64,000 nt of DNA from Rossellomorea sp036867415 (lineage in GTDB: Bacteria; Bacillota; Bacilli; Bacillales; Bacillaceae_B), in the NCBI RefSeq assembly GCF_036867415.1, contig NZ_JBAJHU010000014.1:1-64000 (forward strand). The letters run 5' to 3'. Positions 24,798-33,165 of the stretch are shown here, in pieces (positions within the stretch are counted from its first letter, which is position 1; every line of letters starts with the position of its first letter). The notes under the pieces were generated by a model that made no database searches, was not told where the DNA came from, and saw only the letters and a program-made list of their open reading frames with translations. A program made the translations under genes and the position numbers.

Positions 24798-25319
24798 ATG
24801 GAAGTTGATCGATTAAAGATCTATTTTTTGGAAGATGACGGAAACATCCCTAACAACCCGGATTTACCTGTTCTCATCTATAGAGAAGCAGTGGACCATA
24901 CAGAAAATATCGAGAATGTCTTTCATCAAAATCAATGGCTGAACAGCTGGGTGAACGGCATTCATGATTTTCACCATTATCACAGCAATGCACATGAGGT
25001 GCTTGGCGTCAAAGAAGGCGAAGCATCCGTCCAGCTTGGCGGCGACAAAGGGGTGAAAGTCAACGTTCGAAAAGGTGACGTTGTAATCCTTCCCGCGGGA
25101 ACCGGACACAAAAAGCTGAACTCGAGCCATGATTTTCAAGTGGTCGGCGCCTACCCTGACGGAACTGATTATAATATGAAGGAAGGTACACTGACGGAAC
25201 GGCCGCAGGTATTGATCGACATCAAACAGGTGCCTCTTCCCAAGCTCGATCCTGTGTATGGTGACAGGGGTCCCGTCATCAAATACTGGCTGCAAAATAA
25301 ACAAAGAGTGAAAGAATGA
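24798..25319 (+). CDS. Cupin protein, YjlB-like
   Basis: A 173-residue protein with one double-stranded beta-helix domain. Cupin motif 1 is HYHSNAHEVLGVKEGEASVQLGG starting at ~60, and motif 2 is GDVVILPAGTGHK (~93-105), giving the His/Glu metal ligands. Sequence and length resemble B. subtilis YjlB. The substrate is unknown; the metal-binding site suggests a small dioxygenase or isomerase, or a binding protein. AAGGAGGAGTCCCC precedes the ATG. A sigma-B-like promoter lies just upstream, so stress expression is likely. Divergent from the sigma-54 activator. Confidence 0.82.
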   Translation: MEVDRLKIYFLEDDGNIPNNPDLPVLIYREAVDHTENIENVFHQNQWLNSWVNGIHDFHHYHSNAHEVLGVKEGEASVQLGGDKGVKVNVRKGDVVILPAGTGHKKLNSSHDFQVVGAYPDGTDYNMKEGTLTERPQVLIDIKQVPLPKLDPVYGDRGPVIKYWLQNKQRVKE

Positions 25320-25390
25320 GGGAACGTGACATGCACTTCAAGAGGTAAGAATCCCTTATAACCGAACCATTTTAAAAAATATTATTGTAT

Positions 25391-25418
25391 TTGGAGTCAT
25401 TCCATGTTATTCTATACA
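25391..25418 (+). promoter_or_regulatory. Putative promoter of an ORF-less transcript
   Basis: TTGGAG, 16 bases, TATACA. Transcription would start near 25425, and an intrinsic terminator follows 90-120 bases later. There is no ORF with a ribosome-binding site between. Confidence 0.4.
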
Positions 25419-25424
25419 AGCGAT

Positions 25425-25543
25425 GAGCTGAATTGTGTAAGTCGGTGATCACGCCTTAACGGCAACAGACTATGTGGAGTTTGCTGATTATCCGCCTCAA
25501 TTTTTTGCAAGTGGGCTTCCATAGGAAATGGGAGCCCTTTTTA
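25425..25543 (+). ncRNA. Candidate small RNA
   Basis: About 119 nt between a plausible promoter and a good Rho-independent terminator: GGGCTTCCAT (25513-25522) paired with ATGGGAGCCC (25528-25537), then TTTTTTATA. Internal structure includes GGTGATCACGCC. I do not recognise a known riboswitch or sRNA family. The next downstream gene is on the opposite strand, which argues against a leader and for a trans-acting RNA, or simply for the end of the cupin transcript. Confidence 0.35.
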
Positions 25544-25552
25544 TATGCACTG

Positions 25553-25583
25553 AAAAAGCCAATGAGCAACTCATTGGCTTTTT
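25553..25583. terminator. Bidirectional terminator overlapping the MFS gene end
   Basis: AAAAAGCCAATGAG pairs perfectly with CTCATTGGCTTTTT around a CAA loop. The MFS stop codon lies within the right-hand arm. Confidence 0.9.
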
Positions 25584-26770
25584 ATTTGTATAGGGTATGA
25601 TTGTGTTGAGATCTTTCTTAATGGACGGTCATATACACTCGACAGCACTAGAGATACAATGAAAAACCCGATCAGTGTCATGAAGAGTACCTGCATGCTG
25701 AACAAGTCAACCAACAGCCCGCCGATGAATGGGCCGATCATGCGTCCCCCCGTTGCCGTACTGTTGACAATCCCCTGATAGAATCCTTCACGGCCTTTCG
25801 GTGCGAGTGAATTGGCGATTGTCGGCACGGCCGGCCATATCAGCATTTCCCCGATAGTCAGGATGATCATCGCAATGGCGAACCATTCAAATGTATCCGA
25901 TACGGAAGCGACACCGAAAGAAACCATGAAGATAACCGTTCCGAGCATGATCTGCAGCTTCAGATTATCTTCGAACCGCTTTATCATTTTAGATAAAAGG
26001 GGCTGGGCAAGAACAATCAAGGCACCATTGATGGTCCAAAGCAGACTGTACTGTTTCAAACTGATATTGATTTCCTGTGTATAGGTGGCAATGGTAGACT
26101 GCCACTGAACATAACCGACCCAGCACAACAAATATGCTGCACAAATAATCAGTAGTGCGGTCAGCTTCGCTTTGTTTCTGATCACTTTCTTCTCGCTCAG
26201 AACGGATGACTGCATTGACGAATCAGCTGAAATGTTACGATAGCCAAAAATGGCGATCAAAAAGAATGCGACATACATCAGTAAGTTAGCAAGGAATATA
26301 TAACTAAAGGAGAAAGATGCCACCAATCCGCCTAAGGCAGCTCCCACTGCCACCCCGATATTTTGAGCGACATAGACAGAATTGAACGCCTTCCTGCCGC
26401 CTTCCGGCCAGACAGATCCAGCCATGGCATACATGGAAGGGAACACAATCCCTGAACCAAATCCAACAAGAGTCAAGAATACAACATAATAAGGCCAGCC
26501 CTGCCACAGATTCATACCCACCAGAGCAGTGAGCGTAATGATAATACCCAGTAAAATCGAACGATAGCCCCCTAATTTATCAAAAAGACTTCCCCCGATC
26601 AAATTGCCGATGACACTTGCACCAGCATTGACCATCAGCACCAGACCCGCAACGGACAGCGACTTACCGAGGTGTTCATGAAGATAGATCGTATTGAGCG
26701 GCCACAAGAAGGAAGAACCAGTGACATTCACCATCATCCCGATGACAAGCAACCATAGTGATTTAGGCAT
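25571..26770 (-). CDS. MFS transporter
   Basis: A major facilitator of 399 residues with 12 predicted membrane segments. The loop 2-3 signature GGSLFDKLGGYRS (~59-71) is the MFS motif A, and a long basic central loop (~190-205) separates the halves. Similar Bacillus proteins are annotated as drug or sugar efflux. The substrate cannot be read from the sequence. No adjacent regulator is present. ATG with GGAAAGGGAAGCTGG upstream. Its stop lies inside the terminator stem. Confidence 0.85.
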   Translation of the reverse strand: MPKSLWLLVIGMMVNVTGSSFLWPLNTIYLHEHLGKSLSVAGLVLMVNAGASVIGNLIGGSLFDKLGGYRSILLGIIITLTALVGMNLWQGWPYYVVFLTLVGFGSGIVFPSMYAMAGSVWPEGGRKAFNSVYVAQNIGVAVGAALGGLVASFSFSYIFLANLLMYVAFFLIAIFGYRNISADSSMQSSVLSEKKVIRNKAKLTALLIICAAYLLCWVGYVQWQSTIATYTQEINISLKQYSLLWTINGALIVLAQPLLSKMIKRFEDNLKLQIMLGTVIFMVSFGVASVSDTFEWFAIAMIILTIGEMLIWPAVPTIANSLAPKGREGFYQGIVNSTATGGRMIGPFIGGLLVDLFSMQVLFMTLIGFFIVSLVLSSVYDRPLRKISTQSYPIQIKSQ

Positions 26771-26903
26771 TTCCAGCTTCCCTTTCCACCATTTATTTCG
26801 AGTCCCAAAAGAATTTTACTCCTTTTAAAGTGGAGGGGCAAGAACTATTTTTGAAAATTTTTTGGAGGGGATTTAAACGGCAGGGGAACGCCTGGAGCCG
26901 GGG
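26771..26903. other. Spacer upstream of the MFS gene
   Basis: It should hold the MFS promoter on the minus strand. TTGGAGGGGATTTAAAC near 26860 is on the plus strand and has no following ORF. Nothing else is seen. Confidence 0.3.
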
Positions 26904-26964
26904 GTGCCAGGCACAATTCCATCGTTTTGTGCCTGGCTCAAATACACCGTTCTGTGCCTGGCAC
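26904..26964. repeat. Cluster of GTGCCTGGCAC palindromes (site B)
   Basis: GTGCCAGGCAC (26904-26914), TGTGCCTGGCTCA (~26929) and TGTGCCTGGCAC (26953-26964). The units are separated by ~24 bp and carry similar spacers (AATTCCATCGTTT, AATACACCGTTC). Same family as sites A, C and D. Confidence 0.8.
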
Positions 26965-27071
26965 CACTCGTCACATGCCATGCCACTTACCACCCGCCAC
27001 TCCAACCGCCCAACAACCAATCCCTCTCACTAGAGGGATTCCCATTTCTGCACATCACCCGGAAAAAGTGA

Positions 27072-27102
27072 AAATCCAGGCACCCAAAAGGCGCCTGGAT
27101 TT
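27072..27102 (-). terminator. Terminator of the ytzC operon
   Basis: AAATCCAGGC (27072-27081) pairs with GCCTGGATTT (27093-27102). On the minus strand it ends in TTTTCACTTTTTCC. It lies just after the small gene at 27112. Confidence 0.75.
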
Positions 27103-27111
27103 CTACAATTG

Positions 27112-27276
27112 TCATTTCCCGTTATTCTGATTGGCTTTTACAGGCTGTCCCTGCTTTTCGTACCTTTTCTTGGCTGTTTTTACAGGGTTTTGCTCAGCTC
27201 CGAATTCTGTATCTAATTGACGAAAATCGCTTCTTGTTTTCTGTTCGGGATTGTTTTGTTTAGAACGTTTTTTCAA
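27112..27276 (-). CDS. 54-residue basic protein, gamma-SASP-like
   Basis: A small ORF that starts at TTG. The start overlaps the ytzC stop (TTGA), with GGAGG nine bases upstream inside ytzC, so it is translationally coupled. The product is very hydrophilic and rich in Lys, Gln and Asn (MKKRSKQNNPEQKTRSDF), with a central LDTEFGAEQNPVKTAKKR. The TEFG-A-E-Q-N segment recalls the TEFASETN repeat of gamma-type small acid-soluble spore proteins, the storage proteins of spores. Only one copy of the motif is present and the match is partial, so the assignment is tentative. It ends just before a terminator. Confidence 0.6.
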   Translation of the reverse strand: MKKRSKQNNPEQKTRSDFRQLDTEFGAEQNPVKTAKKRYEKQGQPVKANQNNGK

Positions 27277-27566
27277 TGTAATTTGCCTCCCACTACATTC
27301 GGGTCGTGTTCCAATAGGATCATCTCATTTTGAAGGCTTTGCAATTGAAGTCTCATTCTGTGCAGCTGTTCACGCTGCTGGGCATTGGCGCTGTGTGCCA
27401 GATCAGCGACATCATTGACCGCTTCTTCGATCTGCTGCATCGCTTTCGTATATTCCTGGTCATGATAGTGCTCCTGCTCCATACCTGATTTGTATTGTTC
27501 TTGAGCGTAACGAATGGCATCCTCGCATTTCTGGATACAGCCTTCAACCGATTGTCTTGTTGCCAT
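27273..27566 (-). CDS. ytzC: YtzC family protein (DUF2524)
   Basis: A 97-residue helical protein, MATRQSVEGCIQKCEDAIR at the start and NAQQREQLHRMRLQLQSLQNEM near the end, close to B. subtilis YtzC as remembered. The heptad-like pattern suggests a helical hairpin or coiled coil. Function is unknown. GCAGGAGGTAGTCGAC precedes the ATG. It is divergent from ytqA, as in B. subtilis, and overlaps the small downstream gene by four bases. Confidence 0.82.
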   Translation of the reverse strand: MATRQSVEGCIQKCEDAIRYAQEQYKSGMEQEHYHDQEYTKAMQQIEEAVNDVADLAHSANAQQREQLHRMRLQLQSLQNEMILLEHDPNVVGGKLH

Positions 27567-27826
27567 GTCGACTACCTCCTGCTCTCTTTTGAGTCTAAAG
27601 AAGAGATTTTGCCCCCTCTTCTTCTTTATTAGTTTTCACCTGTGGGACGCTTTCAAAAGTGGTAATCTTCGCCTATTTAAACAGTGAGGATACATTCACA
27701 ATCCCATTCATGTTAAAATCTTTTTGATAGTCTATGTTACATTCGATGGGATTTATAACATTGAGCTTATCACTGTTTTTGCTAAAGGTGACTAGATTAT
27801 ACATAATCATTCAAAGATAACAGGAG

Positions 27827-28792
27827 GTGTTTGTCATCGGGACAAACCCGTTTCCGTTCGCTTCCGATAATAAGCGGTATCATACATGGAATTATCAATT
27901 ACGGAATCATTTCGGTCATAAAGTGTTCAAAGTGGCACTCGACGGCGGTTTCGACTGCCCGAATCGTGACGGCACTGTCGCACACGGCGGATGTACGTTT
28001 TGCAGCGCGGCCGGTTCTGGCGATTTTGCAGGCGACCGTGTCGATCCGCTTGAAAAACAATTTCTTGATACGAAAGAGAAGATGCACAAAAAGTGGAAAG
28101 ACGGCAAATATATGGCCTATTTCCAGGCATTCACGAATACCCATGCACCCGTTGAGGTTTTGCGTGAGAAATATGAGACGGTCCTGAAACAGGAAGATGT
28201 GGTGGGACTTTCCATCGCCACCCGGCCGGACTGCCTGCCTGATGAAGTTATCGAGTATCTTGCAGAGCTCAATGAGCGTACCTATCTGTGGGTGGAACTC
28301 GGACTCCAGACCGTCCACGAAAAGACGGCGAATGTAATCAATCGCGCACATGACTATCAATGTTATGTCGATGGCGTGAATAAGCTTCGAAAACACGGGA
28401 TCCGCGTATGCTCTCATATTATTAACGGACTTCCGCAGGAAAATTCCGAAATGATGATGGAAACTGCACGTGAAGTAGCAAGACTGGATGTACAGGGGAT
28501 TAAGATCCATCTTCTTCATTTGTTGAAAGGAACGCCCATGGTCAAGCAATATGAAAAGGGGTTGCTTGAATTCCTGGACTTTGATCAATATGTAAAACTT
28601 GTTTGTGATCAATTGGAAATCATCCCGCCGGAAATGATTGTCCACCGGATCACAGGGGACGGGCCGATTGAATTAATGATCGGACCTATGTGGAGTGTGA
28701 ATAAGTGGAATGTACTCAATGCGATTGATGATGAATTGAAGAGACGAAACAGCTGGCAAGGAAAATATTTTAATGTGGATGTGAAAGCATGA
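27827..28792 (+). CDS. ytqA: Radical SAM protein YtqA (TIGR01212 family)
   Basis: A radical-SAM enzyme of ~318-321 residues. The cluster-binding cysteines are in CPNRDGTVAHGGCTFC (C44, C56, C59; the spaced CX11CX2C of this family). FQAFTNTHAP and IATRPDC are further family marks. It is paired with ytqB, whose product is an rRNA/tRNA methyltransferase-like protein, so an RNA-modifying role is plausible. The start is odd: the only standard in-frame start is GTG at 27827, which lies within the AGGAGGTG ribosome-binding site. An ATC nine bases later has ideal spacing and would give a product close to the B. subtilis N-terminus. The stop overlaps the ytqB start (ATGA). Confidence 0.88.
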   Translation: MFVIGTNPFPFASDNKRYHTWNYQLRNHFGHKVFKVALDGGFDCPNRDGTVAHGGCTFCSAAGSGDFAGDRVDPLEKQFLDTKEKMHKKWKDGKYMAYFQAFTNTHAPVEVLREKYETVLKQEDVVGLSIATRPDCLPDEVIEYLAELNERTYLWVELGLQTVHEKTANVINRAHDYQCYVDGVNKLRKHGIRVCSHIINGLPQENSEMMMETAREVARLDVQGIKIHLLHLLKGTPMVKQYEKGLLEFLDFDQYVKLVCDQLEIIPPEMIVHRITGDGPIELMIGPMWSVNKWNVLNAIDDELKRRNSWQGKYFNVDVKA

Positions 28793-29361
28793 AACTGGAA
28801 CGAATCTTACCTTTTGCCCGAAAACTTTTGGATAATGCAGTAAATCCGGGCGATATCACGATCGATGCAACTCTTGGAAACGGGCATGATACCTTGTATC
28901 TTGCTCAGCTCGTCGGTGATAATGGACGGGTATATGGCTTTGATATCCAAGAAGAGGCCGTACAGAATACAAGAGATCAGCTCACCACCCATGAACTCGA
29001 TCATCGCGTGACCTTGTTTCAGCAAGGGCATGAGACGGTGATGAATGTCATCCCGCCCGTTCATCACGGGAAGGTAACAGGGGCGGTCTTTAATCTTGGT
29101 TATCTGCCCGGCGGTGACAAAACGATTGTCACCCGGCCTCGGACGACCATCTCGGCAGTCAATCAAATTCTTGAGATGATGGCGCCGGAAGGGATCATGA
29201 TCCTCGTCATTTACCATGGTCATCATGAAGGAGCGGTTGAAAGGGACTACCTGCTGCGTTATGTAGAAAAATTGGACCAGAATTATGTTCATGTATTACG
29301 CTATCAATACGTGAACCAACTGAATAACCCTCCATTCATTCTTGCATTGGAGAAAAGATAA
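28789..29361 (+). CDS. ytqB: SAM-dependent methyltransferase YtqB
   Basis: A Rossmann-fold methyltransferase of 190 residues (rRNA-methylase family PF06962-like). Motif I is TIDATLGNGHDTLYLA (~24-39), motif II VYGFDIQ, and the NLGYLPGGDK segment (~104-113) is typical of the family. The cytoplasmic enzyme probably modifies RNA; recent work on B. subtilis homologues points to tRNA mnm5-type modification, which I state from memory. It overlaps ytqA by four bases, so the two are coupled. A perfect hairpin follows. Confidence 0.88.
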   Translation: MKLERILPFARKLLDNAVNPGDITIDATLGNGHDTLYLAQLVGDNGRVYGFDIQEEAVQNTRDQLTTHELDHRVTLFQQGHETVMNVIPPVHHGKVTGAVFNLGYLPGGDKTIVTRPRTTISAVNQILEMMAPEGIMILVIYHGHHEGAVERDYLLRYVEKLDQNYVHVLRYQYVNQLNNPPFILALEKR

Positions 29362-29366
29362 GAACA

Positions 29367-29400
29367 GGGACGGTCCTTTATCATACTAAAGGACCGTCCC
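29367..29400. terminator. Perfect hairpin between ytqB and the convergent monooxygenase gene
   Basis: GGGACGGTCCTTTA pairs perfectly with TAAAGGACCGTCCC (29387-29400) around TCATAC. There is no clear T-tract on either side, so it may be a weak terminator or a dispersed palindrome. A related GGGACA-AGGAACC-TGTCCC lies at ~62828. Confidence 0.6.
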
Positions 29401-29408
29401 TCACTGCT

Positions 29409-30410
29409 TTAAAGCAGTTCATCAGCGATGAGCTGTAATGATTTGAGTTTGTCTTTAAAATCATAGGTGATACTGACAAGCATGATTTCGTCGGTTTGAT
29501 ATTCTTCGCTGAGCTGAAGGATCCCTTTTTTCACTTTCTCGGGGTTACCGACGATCATTCTTTTTCGGTTTTCTCTTACCCGCGCCATTTCAAATGGACT
29601 GTATGGATAGGCTGCTGCTTTTTCAGGGCTAGGTGTTCCACTGGATTGCATACCCTGTTCCAGCATAATCAGCGATAGATCGATACTGGAAGCGACTCTT
29701 TCCGCTTCTTCATCCGTTTCTGCACAAATCGTGAACACCGCAACTGTATTATTCGGTTTGTCCAGATAATCGGATGGAACAAAGTTATTGCGGTATGCCT
29801 GTGTATACTGCGGGCCGCCTTCACCATTGATAAATTGAGCAAACGTATAAGGCAGCCCTTTTTGAGCAGCCAGCATTGCACTTGAAGGACTTGACCCGAG
29901 CATCCATACTTCAGGCATCGTCCGGATTTTCGGCGCTGCGGTCAATCCCTGATAAGGATGGGAATCCGGAAGTGAATCTGTCAAATATCCCAGTAACTCA
30001 TCAATCTGGGCAGGGTAACGGTTAACATCGCGGTGTTTTCCTTCACTGAGGGCCATCGAAGCCATCGGCATCCCTCCCGGCGCCCGTCCAAGACCCAAGT
30101 CGATGCGATCCGGGTTCAATCCTTCCAGCAGCCTGAAGTTTTCTGCTACTTTGTATGAACTGTAATGAGGGAGCATGACCCCGCCTGATCCGACACGGAT
30201 ACTCGAGGTGTTTTGCGCCAAGTGGGCAATCAATACCTCCGGGGATGATCCCGCGAGGCTTGGTGAATCATGATGCTCTGATACCCAAAAGCGGGTGAAA
30301 CCCAGCTTCTCTGCAAACCGGGCAAGTTCTACTGTATGTTGTAAAGCCTCTTGAGGGCTCATTCCTTCTGAAATCGGTGACTGATCCAGGACACTTAATT
30401 TAATAGTCAA
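29409..30410 (-). CDS. LLM-class flavin-dependent oxidoreductase
   Basis: A luciferase-like monooxygenase of 333 residues. It begins SVLDQSPISEGMSP and contains FWVSEHHDSPSLAGSSPEVL (start ~42) and GSGGVMLPHYSSYKVAENFRLLE (start ~73) with DLGLGRAPGG, all typical of the Bacillus YwcH/YceB group. It would use reduced flavin and oxygen; the substrate is unknown. Start is TTG with AAAGGAG ten bases upstream. Monocistronic, and convergent with ytqB. Not part of the B. subtilis order here, so it is an insertion relative to that genome. Confidence 0.85.
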   Translation of the reverse strand: MTIKLSVLDQSPISEGMSPQEALQHTVELARFAEKLGFTRFWVSEHHDSPSLAGSSPEVLIAHLAQNTSSIRVGSGGVMLPHYSSYKVAENFRLLEGLNPDRIDLGLGRAPGGMPMASMALSEGKHRDVNRYPAQIDELLGYLTDSLPDSHPYQGLTAAPKIRTMPEVWMLGSSPSSAMLAAQKGLPYTFAQFINGEGGPQYTQAYRNNFVPSDYLDKPNNTVAVFTICAETDEEAERVASSIDLSLIMLEQGMQSSGTPSPEKAAAYPYSPFEMARVRENRKRMIVGNPEKVKKGILQLSEEYQTDEIMLVSITYDFKDKLKSLQLIADELL

Positions 30411-30482
30411 GATTGGACATCTCCTTTATGTGATGTGAGTATTATTATCAATTCACCTGTGAAAAATGTCCAATAACATGCT

Positions 30483-30515
30483 TAAAGGGTGACGGCAGAA
30501 AGCCGTCACCCTTTA
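30483..30515. terminator. Terminator of inhA
   Basis: TAAAGGGTGACGGC pairs perfectly with GCCGTCACCCTTTA around AGAAA. It lies just after the metalloprotease stop on the minus strand; the T-tract after the stem is short. Confidence 0.75.
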
Positions 30516-30526
30516 CTCACTCATTC

Positions 30527-32929
30527 TTACTTGTGAATCAATACCTTACCAACTGTTCCGTCTGCACTTTCACCAATCACTCGGAATTTCAAGCCGTAAT
30601 CAGGTACGTTACGTCCAGCATCTACAAGACCCTTATTGCTGTAGTCTGCACTGTCATCGAACAGAGGATTACGCTTAGTATGATTGTCTTTCATTGTAAC
30701 ACCTAGTAAATCAGTATAATCAACAAACATTTTCTCTGATTTTTTCAGGCTGAATGCCGCATCATGTAATTGATAACGAGTAGCTCCAGGTGCACCGTCA
30801 CTCCACGATACTGTCTTCTGATCCGCATCTACTACACCAAGGAATCCATCTCCAGGGTGAACACCGGTCCAGTTGTTATCGTAGCTCTCATCCACGTACC
30901 ATACCACTAAACCTGAATCGTAAGACATTAAGCTGTCTCCACGGCGGATATGTGCCAACCCTTCATCTACTCCATTATGTGATCTCCACTCAAGGAGGTA
31001 GTAATGAGGTGTTGTCGTTGTACCATCTGATGTCTCGAAGCCATTGAACACGAAACTACTATCGCCTTCAGCACCTTCAGAAAGAACTTCTTGATTATCT
31101 GCAGTCACTTTCACATTATCTACAAACATTCCAGTAAGGTTTGTGCCCCAGTCAGTCATATAACGGAATTGCAATTGAATTTCCTGGCCAGCATAATCGC
31201 TTAAATCAATTGACTCGTGAAGCCATCCTTCACTATTTCCAGTATAACCAGGGACATTTTCTTTAATTGCAGGATATCCATCTGCTACAATATCATCCCG
31301 AGTATGTGGAGTGGATAATGAGTTCCAGGTCTCACCATTGTCAGTTGAAACCTGAACCATACCGAAATCCCATTGCTCTTCGATATCATACCAGACATCG
31401 TAATCAAGTGTCGCGCTTGCTGCATTTGTTAGATCTACACTGGTCACCATCTTATGATCAATTTCATCACCGCTGCCGCTGTAGAATTCTGATTCCCCTT
31501 CAGCCGGTTTATTTATTTCTTTTATTTTGTCAGGAAGATTCACTCTGACAGCATCATTGTTCGTACCTTTTGTAACACCTTCATCTAAAAGAAGTTCTGT
31601 TCCGCTGCTTGTAATATCATTTGCATGCACCGTATCACCGCTTAACCACTTGCCGCCGTGATTTGCCTGCAGCATTTCTTTAGCGTATGCACTCATTCCA
31701 GGTGGCTCTGTACCAGGAATATCACCAGCCCAACTTCCGCTTGCCATCAGCGACCAGTAAGCAACAGCTTCACCTTGTCCAGTGTATTGGGTGTCATACT
31801 CATCAGGGAGACCCAAGTCATGACCATATTCATGAGCAAATACACCAGCAGCGCCGTCTTCAGGTTCAATTGTATAGTCGTAAGCTCCTAATAGGCCTCC
31901 AAAACGATCACTATTCGACTCGCCGCCCGGGACTGCTAACAATTGGCCGAGATTCCATCGGTGAGACCAAATCGCATCTGAGCCAAGTGATCCCCCGCCT
32001 GCTTCCTCACCGACACCTGCGTGGATAACCATCAAGTGATCGATGATTCCATCAGGCTCATTGTATACACCATCTCCATCATAGTCATCTCGATCCCAGA
32101 CATCGTATTCAGATAAATCCACATTTGGATCCTCTCCGGCTTTCTCTAATGCTTCGTAAACAAGTTCACGTGGTCTTGCATCACTGCCGTCATCATCAGG
32201 ATAGTTACCACCGTAATAATCAGCAGGGTGATCCGCAGTATACCAGCCTGCAACTGTTCCATCTACCGTGTAACTTCCGCCGGATTGCTCTTCATAATAT
32301 TGCTTCATGGAAACAAGATCTTCTCCATTTGGACCTTCATACCCATTTTCTCCGAAAATCATGTCCTGGAAATGTTCATGAGTATAATCTTCATAGAACA
32401 TATCTGTTTCTTCTTTTGTTATTGAACCTTTTTCGTAATCAGGAAAGTCAATCGCAAGCACTAAAACTTTGTCTTCCCGGACTTCACCATCATAATTTTC
32501 TTTTTCAACCCCGTCAGGCTGATTCTTTTTGGCTTGTCCTAATTTGTTTCCTTTCCCTTTAGTCAAGCTGTCACCAATTGATTTATCATTATCTTTCTTC
32601 AAATTTGCATTTAGACCTTTAGGAAGCTTGTCCTTTGTTTTTCCGGGACTTTCCGCTTTTGCTGACAGATAAGACTTCAATGCTTTTTGAGCTTGAACAG
32701 GCGTTGCATCATTTGAAAGTTTTCCTTCCTTTTTCAACATTTCAATAATACGCTCGTCATTAGCAATTCCTGCATCAAATGCTCCTCCATGACTAGGATC
32801 AACTTTCACCGTCGGCTTCGCCAGCACATTCTCTGGTACTACAGTCCCCGCTGATGCCGGTACCGCAAATGCTCCGATACCCAAGGCGGCAGTTAGAGCC
32901 ATAGATAATACTTTACGTGTTTTCAACAC
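30527..32929 (-). CDS. inhA: Immune inhibitor A, secreted M6 metalloprotease
   Basis: An 800-residue secreted zinc protease. The signal peptide is MLKTRKVLSMALTAALGIGA with a probable cut after VPASA (~28). A propeptide to ~140 is very Lys-rich. The catalytic HEYGHDLGLPDEYD (~364-377) has the HExxHxxGxxD zinc motif, and SLMASGSWAG follows. The C-terminal half contains beta-sandwich regions with Asp-rich calcium-like loops (DRDDYDGDGVYNEPDG near 275). It resembles InhA1 of the B. cereus group, which degrades host antimicrobial proteins and processes other proteins. Here it may be a general exoprotease. GTG start with GGGGGA five bases upstream. Confidence 0.92.
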   Translation of the reverse strand: MLKTRKVLSMALTAALGIGAFAVPASAGTVVPENVLAKPTVKVDPSHGGAFDAGIANDERIIEMLKKEGKLSNDATPVQAQKALKSYLSAKAESPGKTKDKLPKGLNANLKKDNDKSIGDSLTKGKGNKLGQAKKNQPDGVEKENYDGEVREDKVLVLAIDFPDYEKGSITKEETDMFYEDYTHEHFQDMIFGENGYEGPNGEDLVSMKQYYEEQSGGSYTVDGTVAGWYTADHPADYYGGNYPDDDGSDARPRELVYEALEKAGEDPNVDLSEYDVWDRDDYDGDGVYNEPDGIIDHLMVIHAGVGEEAGGGSLGSDAIWSHRWNLGQLLAVPGGESNSDRFGGLLGAYDYTIEPEDGAAGVFAHEYGHDLGLPDEYDTQYTGQGEAVAYWSLMASGSWAGDIPGTEPPGMSAYAKEMLQANHGGKWLSGDTVHANDITSSGTELLLDEGVTKGTNNDAVRVNLPDKIKEINKPAEGESEFYSGSGDEIDHKMVTSVDLTNAASATLDYDVWYDIEEQWDFGMVQVSTDNGETWNSLSTPHTRDDIVADGYPAIKENVPGYTGNSEGWLHESIDLSDYAGQEIQLQFRYMTDWGTNLTGMFVDNVKVTADNQEVLSEGAEGDSSFVFNGFETSDGTTTTPHYYLLEWRSHNGVDEGLAHIRRGDSLMSYDSGLVVWYVDESYDNNWTGVHPGDGFLGVVDADQKTVSWSDGAPGATRYQLHDAAFSLKKSEKMFVDYTDLLGVTMKDNHTKRNPLFDDSADYSNKGLVDAGRNVPDYGLKFRVIGESADGTVGKVLIHK

Positions 32930-33081
32930 GCCATTCCCCCTTAATATGTACTATATTTTTACAACTAATTACAATATACTAGATTTTTCAGAAAAATCCA
33001 TATATTCTGACATAAAACAGTTATTTACTACTATGATAAAATTTTACAAGGGAATATTTTACCATTAAAATCGGGATATAA

Positions 33082-33120
33082 CGCTAAAAAAACTAGTCCT
33101 ATATTACTAGGACTAGTTTT
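33082..33120 (-). terminator. Terminator of ytpB
   Basis: AAAACTAGTCCT (33089-33100) pairs with AGGACTAGTTTT (33109-33120). The minus strand continues TTTTTTTAGC. It separates ytpB from the inhA upstream region. Confidence 0.85.
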
Positions 33121-33165
33121 TAGTTTGGGACTATTTTATTTCATAGTTCGGAATAACTATGGCGG

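Noticed and set aside
25441..25500. Fluoride or ZTP riboswitch within the candidate small RNA
   Set aside because: GGTGATCACGCC superficially resembles parts of such motifs, but the required pseudoknot and conserved loops are missing and no plus-strand gene follows.
26830..27130. Small plus-strand ORFs around the palindrome cluster
   Set aside because: They arise from the repeat sequence and lack ribosome-binding sites.
27899..28645. A 248-codon frame antisense to ytqA
   Set aside because: The plus strand encodes a radical SAM protein with all cysteine motifs. The antisense frame has no ribosome-binding site and follows from codon bias.
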